This document shows, one piece after another, positions 1-5,741 of a stretch of 10,043 nucleotides of DNA. The notes below the pieces were generated by a model. That model saw only the letters and a program-made list of their open reading frames with translations, did not search any database and was not told where the DNA came from. A program made the position numbers and the translations under genes. The DNA comes from Stramenopiles sp. TOSAG23-2 (taxonomy: Eukaryota > Sar): the NCBI GenBank assembly GCA_900128395.1, contig LT650048.1, positions 1-10,043 of the forward strand, given 5' to 3'. Numbering within the stretch: position 1 is the stretch's first letter; every line of letters starts with the position of its first letter.

Positions 1-6
1 ATAGGC

Positions 7-95
7 CTGAAAATATTTATATGATAGGACTTGTTAGAGTATGAATTGTGATGATCCACCAAATTTAGCATGGACATAGCAAGATCTCTACATAC
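7..95 (-). other. candidate 89-nt spliceosomal intron at left edge
   Basis: On the minus strand an exon-like end CTGAG is followed by a consensus donor GTATGT (95 to 90). A CTCTAAC branch-point-like motif lies at 39 to 33, and TTTTCAG closes the interval at position 7. Size and signals match the proven intron in the TPR gene (84 nt, GTAAGT, CTAAC, AG). A second, weaker candidate lies just upstream at 219 to 132 (88 nt, GTATGT, CTAAT, ATACAG), leaving a 36-nt exon at 131 to 96. That exon has a stop in every frame, so these would be introns in a 5' leader, with the coding part beyond the left edge. No protein can be assigned. Confidence 0.4.
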
Positions 96-288
96 CTCAG
101 CAGACGCAGACTAATTCATAATTCTGCGTGGCTGTATTTATTAGAAAACCTTAAATAATGGAAAAACTTGGACAGAAAGAATACAAAATTAAAATACATT
201 CTCTTACTCTTTTACATACAGTTTCAACTTGTATATACTGTAACGTGCAAGCGGGCAAGCCTTACCACCATCTCTCTCTCTCTTCTGT
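96..288. other. gene-poor stretch, probable leader/promoter DNA
   Basis: I see no convincing coding region here. The stretch holds the 36-nt candidate exon (131 to 96, minus), the weaker candidate intron (219 to 132, minus), a small GC-richer patch around 245-270 and a (CT)n tract at about 271-286. The open plus-strand frame starting at 158 is lysine- then phenylalanine-rich because it lies antisense to the AAG/AAA-rich tail of the neighbouring minus-strand gene. Confidence 0.3.
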
Positions 289-1017
289 TTATAAATCTGA
301 TTTACTAATATCTTTTTTATTAACAATCTTCCTCTTCTTCTTCTCGTTTTTTCTTTTTTTCTTCTTCATTTTTTCTTGCATTGCATCACTTTTTTCGTAA
401 AAAAAAAATTCTTTATAATTATTACGATCAAAAACAAATGCATCCATTGGAGAAACATGAACTGCTGATATGATTGATGAAAGTATATAACTACGATCAT
501 TTTTAGCCAATGATGATGATGATTTTTTATATCGTGATAACAATTCGTTAAAAAATGTTTGATATTTTGGATTTGTCATTTCTTTATTGATAACATTACT
601 TAAAAAACTCCATGATAAATTTAATTTTTTCGTAATATTATATTTATCCAATTGGGCTTCTAGTGTATGAAATGATGATGCTAAAACAGTTGGATCTATC
701 AAATATTTATTTGTGGTGTGATTGTTACTATCTGGATAATTATTTAAATTAACAAAATATTTGACTAATAAACTAAACCATTTTTTCAGTATTTTTTTCC
801 CTAGTTTATATTTCTTTTTACGTTTCAAACATTGTTCTATACCTTCAATCGCTAATGCTAAATCATATGGTAATGATCATTTTCCTCATTTTACTATGAT
901 GAAAAACAAATTTTGTCTTGCTAAATTTATGATCTTTTCATTTAATAGTACGGTATATATGCCGCTTTTCAATGACGTGTCGTATTGGATGTCATTATAT
1001 ATATATATATCATTAAT
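289..1017 (-). pseudogene. Utp12-like (WDR43/UTP5-type) C-terminal fragment, probable pseudogene
   Basis: The minus frame is open from 876 to the TAA at 291-289 (195 codons). The first part reads SLPYDLALAIEGIEQ, then a KKILKKWFSLL helix, then a LEAQLDKYNITKKLNL stretch. This order (LP.. helix, W-containing helix, heptad-like helix) resembles the Utp12 domain of nucleolar WD40 proteins such as WDR43/UTP5; I judge this by eye only. The tail is strongly basic (KKKKRK, KKKRK), as in nucleolar proteins. There is no in-frame ATG before the middle of the frame. The same frame stays open further upstream (1017 to 889) but is cut by TGA at 888-886 and 879-877. The ING gene ends at 1253, so no WD40 region fits. 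A short intron removing the two stops is possible, but none with the local consensus keeps the frame. It could also be an unrelated lysine-rich gene. Confidence 0.4.
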
Positions 1018-1252
1018 TCAAATACAATGTCAATCAATACATCTACAATATCTACACATGAAATACAATATATATATATTTTTATTTCGAAATAAAAATG
1101 TGTACAAAAAAAAACAACAAAAAACCTTAAAATAATAAATCATAAAAATACCTATCAAACTTGACTACAATAATTTATACTTGAATGGGAATTAGAATAT
1201 CCTAAAAATACCTTAATATTCATTTTTTTGTGTGTTTTTTTTTTTAAATAGA
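1018..1252. other. AT-rich intergenic region
   Basis: This stretch lies between the ING stop codon and the upstream end of the Utp12-like frame. It holds A/T homopolymers (T-run near 1236-1245, A-runs near 1108-1125) and TA runs. I see no gene, no clear polyadenylation signal and no RNA gene. Short open frames occur on the minus strand, but they are dominated by TAT/ATA codons and have no family resemblance. Confidence 0.4.
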
Positions 1253-2515
1253 TTAAAAGCCTCTACGTTTTCTTTTCTCTTCTTGTTCACGTTTTTTCCG
1301 TTCTTTGCATTCAGGGCAAATCCATTTACCTTCTGGTGGTTCTTTTAATCCAACGCATTCATAATGAAACCATTCAATGATGCATAAATTATCACTACAT
1401 TGTACCATGTCCCCATATGCAATTTGTTTACAGGAACAATATAATGGTTCAAAACGTTGTGCTTTATCATCATCAAATTCATCAATAAAATTTAAATCTT
1501 TCAATGTATCTAAAATTTGTTTCTTTTTTGTTTTATTTATTTTTTGTTTCTTTCGTTTTCGTTGTTGTTTAATACCTAATTTTTGCAATTGAGTTTGTCT
1601 TTTCCTAGGTGATGGTTTCATTCGTATTGATGGTGGTGGTGGTATAACTATACATGTAGTACCATTGTTGGTTTTAGTAGAAATAGTATTATTTCCATCT
1701 TTTGATCCGCCATTACTACTATTTATATTATTATTATTATTAGTACTATTATTATTATTATTATTTGATGAAGTAGTAGCTAATAATAATAATTCAGCTT
1801 CTTGTTGTTTTAATAATCTTGCTTGTAATAATTTTTCTTTTCTTCTTCTAGCATTTTGTTCTTTAATAATTCGAGCATTCAGTTCTCTTTCCCCTGAATG
1901 AAGTTCATGTACATATTTTTCTTGACAAACTCTAATTTCATCATCAATATCAGTAATATATGTATCTATTTTATCGTAGACCAATTCAATGGTTTTTAAA
2001 TTTTCACTATGTAAAGATTTAATTTCATCCATAATATCTTTTAATTCTGCAAATCGTTTTTGATCTTCAATCGTTCCTGGCGGTGCTCTTTGTGGTGAAA
2101 ACGATCGCTTTCTTTTCTTCTTATTGGATTCTTCGTCTTCTTCATCCGCTTCGTTGTCATTCTTATTATTTATTGCATTTTGACGTTTAGATATGGAATC
2201 TAAATGTTCTTCACGTAATTCACTTAACTGTTCTTTTAAATTTTTAATAGAATCTACATTTTCATTTACAGATTCAATTAATTCTCGAACTTCTTCCGGA
2301 ATATTCAATCCTTTTTGTTGAAAATATATCAACCGATCTAATGTATATTGCTCAAATTCTCGTGACCATGGTTTTGGTATCCATGATTTTCCATCATACA
2401 CTCGTAATGTATGTTTTGAAGGGGAAACAAACGTTGGTAAATTTGGTCTTTTATTTTTCGTAGGTGTAATATTATTATTGGATGTGGTGGTGGTGGTGGT
2501 GGTCGGCATCATCAT
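1253..2515 (-). CDS. ING-family histone H3K4me3 reader (PHD finger)
   Basis: This 420-residue protein comes from a single exon and ends in TAA. The C-terminal PHD finger is complete, with the C4HC3 set C360, C362, C373, C378, H384, C387, C400 and C403. It has the ING signature YCSC..GDMV.C...C.IEWFH.ECVGL, including the aromatic-cage residues Y359 and W382 that read H3K4me3. The ING helical domain is recognisable in two parts, about 78-110 and 150-200 (YDKIDTYITDIDDEI). They are separated by an acidic segment followed by a nuclear-localisation-like KKKRKR. A coiled coil follows (about 201-245), then an Asn-rich stretch, a Pro run and a basic region. The tail after the PHD (KERKKREQEEKRKRR) resembles the polybasic region of human ING1/ING2. 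By family it would sit in a histone acetyltransferase or deacetylase complex in the nucleus. Three ATGs open the frame; the first is used. It is divergent from the EHD gene. Confidence 0.93.
   Translation of the reverse strand: MMMPTTTTTTTSNNNITPTKNKRPNLPTFVSPSKHTLRVYDGKSWIPKPWSREFEQYTLDRLIYFQQKGLNIPEEVRELIESVNENVDSIKNLKEQLSELREEHLDSISKRQNAINNKNDNEADEEDEESNKKKRKRSFSPQRAPPGTIEDQKRFAELKDIMDEIKSLHSENLKTIELVYDKIDTYITDIDDEIRVCQEKYVHELHSGERELNARIIKEQNARRRKEKLLQARLLKQQEAELLLLATTSSNNNNNNSTNNNNNINSSNGGSKDGNNTISTKTNNGTTCIVIPPPPSIRMKPSPRKRQTQLQKLGIKQQRKRKKQKINKTKKKQILDTLKDLNFIDEFDDDKAQRFEPLYCSCKQIAYGDMVQCSDNLCIIEWFHYECVGLKEPPEGKWICPECKERKKREQEEKRKRRGF
1719..1776 (-). repeat. Asn-coding AAT microsatellite in the ING gene
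   Basis: Imperfect AAT/ATT triplet runs encode the Asn-rich segment at about residues 249-265. Such tracts are unstable in length and form a disordered linker between the coiled coil and the PHD finger. A second triplet run, (GGT)n on the plus strand at about 2486-2503, encodes the N-terminal Thr tract. Confidence 0.7.
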
Positions 2516-2549
2516 GATGATTCTTTTCTATATTCTTTCTCTCTCTATT

Positions 2550-2571
2550 ATACATATATATATATATGTAT
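2550..2571. repeat. 22-bp perfect AT palindrome
   Basis: ATACATATATATATATATGTAT reads the same on both strands and is followed by GTACGTATGTATG. It sits 35 bp upstream of the ING start codon, inside the likely ING leader or promoter. It is probably a microsatellite by origin, though it can form a cruciform or hairpin. Confidence 0.8.
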
Positions 2572-2921
2572 GTACGTATGTATGAAATTTAAAATATACT
2601 GGCATACAACAAGAATAATATATATATATATATATATAAATATATCAACCGTTTGTCTATCTATCTATGTATATATGCAATTAATATATCTACCACCAGT
2701 ACCTCTTTCTACATTACAAATATGATATAATAATATATATGTATACTTTAACTTGCTTATTTATTACAATTTAAATTTAAACACCACTACTATTCTCATG
2801 GGGGAAATATTCATCATTTTTTCTATATTTTCGGATATTTTGCTATTTTTTACAATATATATCATTATTATATATGAAAAATAAAATTGGCATTTTAGAA
2901 AACGATATATTACCTACGAGG

Positions 2922-2938
2922 ATACCACCTGGTGGTAT
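2922..2938. repeat. perfect 8-bp inverted repeat with 1-bp centre
   Basis: ATACCACC-T-GGTGGTAT is the clearest non-AT-only dyad in the divergent promoter region. It lies about 410 bp upstream of the ING start and 420 bp upstream of the EHD start. A dimeric transcription factor site is a reasonable guess. The half-site TACCACC recurs alone at 263-269, 2691-2697 and 5678-5684. Confidence 0.6.
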
Positions 2939-3355
2939 TTCCGGATACATTTAGAAAGATAAAAAAATATAATTACAGGGAGAAATTATAAAAAGAGACC
3001 AATGAATAGTGCAATAGTGCAATATATACCTCTGCACCTGGAATAATAAAAACAATCTAATTAGATGTGTGTCTAGACAATGAATCAAAATAGAGAAGAA
3101 ATACAAGTTGAAAAAATATCACAACATTTATATACATTATATATATAATTGATACATATATATAATTTATATATAATAATTTTTTTTTCCCCGACATTCT
3201 AAAGAAGATTTTTTTTTTTTTTTTTCTGAATTTTTTATTATTATAATTTTTTATTAGCAAGCACATTAATTATATTATAAATTAGCAAGATATATTGAAG
3301 TAGATATATTAATTAGTAAAATATATAGTTAATAAATATTATCCATAGTAATAAT

Positions 3356-5239
3356 ATGTCTGGACCACCGAGAAAAGCGGCACCAAAACCACCTACCATG
3401 GCAATAGCTGAACCAGTATTATGCCAAGCTCGTGTATCACATCCATATCAAGCAGATAGTGATAAAGAATTAACATTACTTGAAGGAGAAACTATAGAGG
3501 TTTTGCAGCAAGATGGAGATTGGTGGAGAGGTAAAGGAACAAGTGGAATGGGATGGTTTCCTAAGGACTATGTAGAAGAAGCAACTTCAGGCATGATGAT
3601 GGGTGGTTTCGGCCCCGATGGCGGCAACCTAATGGGAGTCAAACCACCAGCAAAAACAACAGCACAAGAACGTTTAAAACAATTATCAGATCAAGTAGTT
3701 GGTGGTTTGAAACAATTATATAAAGATCATATTAAACCTGTAGAGGCATTGTATAAATTTGGAGAGTTTCACTCACCAATGTTGGAAGATAGTGATTTCG
3801 ATGCACCACCTATGGTATTAATGCTTGGGCAATATTCCGTTGGTAAGACATCATTCATTCGATATTTATTGGAACGCGATTTTCCTGGACAACGAATTGG
3901 TCCAGAACCAACTACAGATCGTTTTGTTGCAGTTATGAATGGCAAGGCAGAGAAAGTTACACCAGGAAATGCAGCTGCAATGGATTCGTCAAGACCATTT
4001 CGTGCATTAAATCGTTTTGGCAGTGGATTTTTAAGTAAATTTGAAGTCAGTCAATGCCCTTCCCCGATATTGAAAGATATCTACTTTGTTGATACACCAG
4101 GTGTATTGTCTGGGGAAAAACAACGAATTGGGCGTTCATATGATTTTGCTGCATTGATAGAATGGTTTGCAACACGTGCAGATCGTATCCTATTATTGTT
4201 CGATGCACATAAATTGGATATCAGTGATGAATTCCGTCGATCGATTGAAATGTTGAAAGGACACGATGATAAAATTCGCGTAGTTTTAAATAAATCAGAT
4301 CGTGTATCAAATCAACAGCTTATGAGAGTTTATGGCGCGATGATGTGGAGCTTAGGAAAAGTTGTTAGAAGCCCGGAGGTATTGAGGGTTTACATATCTT
4401 CCTTCTGGGACAAGCCATATGCAGAGGTTGGTGCAAGCAATAAAGATTTATTCGACAAGGAGAGAAATGATTTACTTGCCGATTTAAGATCATTGCCTCG
4501 CAATAGTGCAGTGCGTAAGATCAATGAATTGATTAAACGTTCGCGTTTGTGTAAAGTTCATGCATTGCTTGTATCGCATTTAAAAAGCAAAATGCCAAGT
4601 TTATGGGGCCACGGGAAAGCACAAAAGAAAATATTAGATAACATTGTTGAGGAATTCCGCATAGTCCAGCGTAAACATGCTTTGAGCCCAGGTGATTTCC
4701 CAAACGTGAATAGGTTTAAACAAATCATTACTCAAGGCGCATATGAGTTGAACAAATTTCCTGTGTTGAAACCAAAATTAATCGAAGCGATGGACCATGT
4801 ACTAAGTGTTGATGTTCCAGCTTTATTGAAACAAATGCCAATTTTGGACAATATGGAGACGCAAGCAAAAGTGAATGCTTCAAAATCAAATCCATTTGGT
4901 GCAGGTAGCGGTCCATCTCCTGGATCGGGATGGGCAGTTGGAGATGCAAAGAAAGCGGAATATATGAATATCTTCTACACACTTGAAAGTTCTGGTGGAA
5001 AGGCATCTGGTGCAGCATGCCAATCAGCGATGGTAAATCGGGCACAAGGGAAATTTAACAATCAAATACTAGGAGCAATTTGGGAATTGAGTGATATTGA
5101 TAAAGATGGTTGTTTAGATCAAGATGAATTTTCTGTAGCAATGTATTTAATTGATGAAGCTAAAATGGGAAAACCGACACCGGGTGCATTGCCAGCCAAT
5201 TTAATTCCTCCATCAAAACGTAAGGAGAGAAGTTGGTGA
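3356..5239 (+). CDS. SH3-EHD: EH-domain dynamin-like ATPase with N-terminal SH3
   Basis: This 627-residue intronless gene encodes an EHD-family protein. EHDs bind ATP, oligomerise on membranes and tubulate or cut them during endocytic recycling. Domains in order: a proline-rich start containing KAAPKPP (7-13, class I PxxP); SH3 at 20-75 (DWWRGK, GWFPKDYV); EHD N-terminal helices (102-140); and a dynamin-type G domain with P-loop GQYSVGKTS (158-166), switch TTDRF (186-190), DTPG (246-249) and NKSD (312-315). A helical region follows (about 380-500), then linker NPF (512-514) and a C-terminal EH domain (about 528-620). The EF-hand loop at 580-591 keeps D, D, D, L-D and E. The LIPPSKRK end matches the usual EHD C terminus, so the protein is complete. 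The loop that reads RKLNPF in human EHD2 is RALNRF here. SH3 is not part of animal or plant EHDs as I know them. The start is the first ATG and is needed for the SH3. Confidence 0.95.
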   Translation: MSGPPRKAAPKPPTMAIAEPVLCQARVSHPYQADSDKELTLLEGETIEVLQQDGDWWRGKGTSGMGWFPKDYVEEATSGMMMGGFGPDGGNLMGVKPPAKTTAQERLKQLSDQVVGGLKQLYKDHIKPVEALYKFGEFHSPMLEDSDFDAPPMVLMLGQYSVGKTSFIRYLLERDFPGQRIGPEPTTDRFVAVMNGKAEKVTPGNAAAMDSSRPFRALNRFGSGFLSKFEVSQCPSPILKDIYFVDTPGVLSGEKQRIGRSYDFAALIEWFATRADRILLLFDAHKLDISDEFRRSIEMLKGHDDKIRVVLNKSDRVSNQQLMRVYGAMMWSLGKVVRSPEVLRVYISSFWDKPYAEVGASNKDLFDKERNDLLADLRSLPRNSAVRKINELIKRSRLCKVHALLVSHLKSKMPSLWGHGKAQKKILDNIVEEFRIVQRKHALSPGDFPNVNRFKQIITQGAYELNKFPVLKPKLIEAMDHVLSVDVPALLKQMPILDNMETQAKVNASKSNPFGAGSGPSPGSGWAVGDAKKAEYMNIFYTLESSGGKASGAACQSAMVNRAQGKFNNQILGAIWELSDIDKDGCLDQDEFSVAMYLIDEAKMGKPTPGALPANLIPPSKRKERSW

Positions 5240-5257
5240 ATATATATATATATATAT
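5240..5257. repeat. (AT)9 microsatellite directly after the EHD stop codon
   Basis: The TGA of the EHD gene (5237-5239) is followed immediately by ATATATATATATATATAT, placing a length-variable tract at the first base of the 3' UTR. It is the longest such tract in this intergenic gap. Confidence 0.85.
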
Positions 5258-5718
5258 CATATTCGTATATGTTGTACATACCGAGATGTACACACGATAT
5301 TTTAAAAATAACTGCTGCATATAGGTCTCACGAAGCGTTCGTAGTATATACACACAATCACAATAAAAAAATCTGTGATATACGAAGTACAAGATATATA
5401 TACTCGTACATGTACGTATATGTTACGGTTCGTATGCGCATTTTTTAATTTTTTTACCTGGTAAAATAAAAAAAAATATAAGAGTAGTATAAAAAAAAAA
5501 AAATATGATATTAATACTAATACGAAGTATTTTTAAATACTGAGATATATTATTTAAAATATAAAAAATTCTCTTATTTATTTAAAAGATATTTTTATTA
5601 TTTTTTACGAACTTCGTATAATTTTTTTTTAAAATTAAATGCGGTGTAAATGATAATGATACGATTAATTAATATCATACCACCAACCACACCAGCAGCG
5701 CCTATCTTCATATCTCTC
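5240..5718. other. 3' intergenic region between convergent EHD and TPR genes
   Basis: This stretch holds both 3' UTRs. Plus-strand AATAAA strings at 5362-5367 and 5465-5470 are candidate polyadenylation signals for the EHD gene. It contains seven TACGAA/TTCGTA hexamers (starts 5262, 5338, 5381, 5429, 5521, 5606, 5613). Two of these form the 13-bp dyad TACGAACTTCGTA at 5606-5618, and a separate 12-bp palindrome CGTACATGTACG lies at 5405-5416. The part from 5598 to 5718 also carries a minus-strand membrane-type frame listed separately. Confidence 0.5.
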
Positions 5719-5741
5719 TCATTTCTCAATACGTACATCAT
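5598..5741 (-). other. 47-codon overlapping frame with membrane-like segment
   Basis: The minus frame starts with two ATGs inside the last codons of the TPR gene (+1 frame) and ends at the TAA at 5600-5598. It encodes a short charged start, then GAAGVVGGMILIN, then an RIIIIYTAF stretch, then a basic end (KKK, RKK). This resembles a transmembrane hairpin or tail anchor, although an arginine sits in its middle. It is unusually GC-rich in its first half for this intergenic DNA. It could be a small gene, a tail reached if a homopolymer length differs (A6 at 5746-5741), or chance. No homologue is recognised. Confidence 0.2.

Larger units (their letters stand above)
2516..3355. promoter_or_regulatory. 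divergent promoter region between ING and EHD genes
   Basis: This 840-bp gap separates two start codons pointing away from each other, so both promoters must lie here. It is mostly A+T, with (AT)n runs at 2550-2571 and about 2617-2638, TA runs near 3131-3175 and a 17-T run at 3209-3225. TATA-like strings are too common to pick one. The less AT-rich patch is 2910-2950, which holds a perfect inverted repeat. An AATAGTGC unit is tandemly doubled at 3005-3020. Short open frames on both strands (for example 26 codons at 2874-2954, plus) show no recognisable family. Confidence 0.55.

Noticed and set aside
158-400. 80-codon plus-strand frame ending in a Phe/Leu-rich hydrophobic tail
   Set aside because: The hydrophobic part is antisense to the AAG/AAA-rich basic tail of the minus-strand frame; composition explains it.
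761-1135. 124-codon plus-strand frame
   Set aside because: It overlies the minus-strand Utp12-like frame on the opposite strand, contains no recognisable domain and ends in TA and poly-A repeats; it is better explained as a shadow.
2874-2954. 26-codon plus-strand frame covering the promoter dyad
   Set aside because: Too short, no family, about 400 bp upstream of the EHD start; at most an upstream frame in a long leader.
5606-5620. loxP-like arm (ACTTCGTATA)
   Set aside because: Only one arm matches, there is no proper 8-bp spacer with an inverted second arm nearby, and no recombinase is present; it is treated as part of the TACGAA motif cluster.
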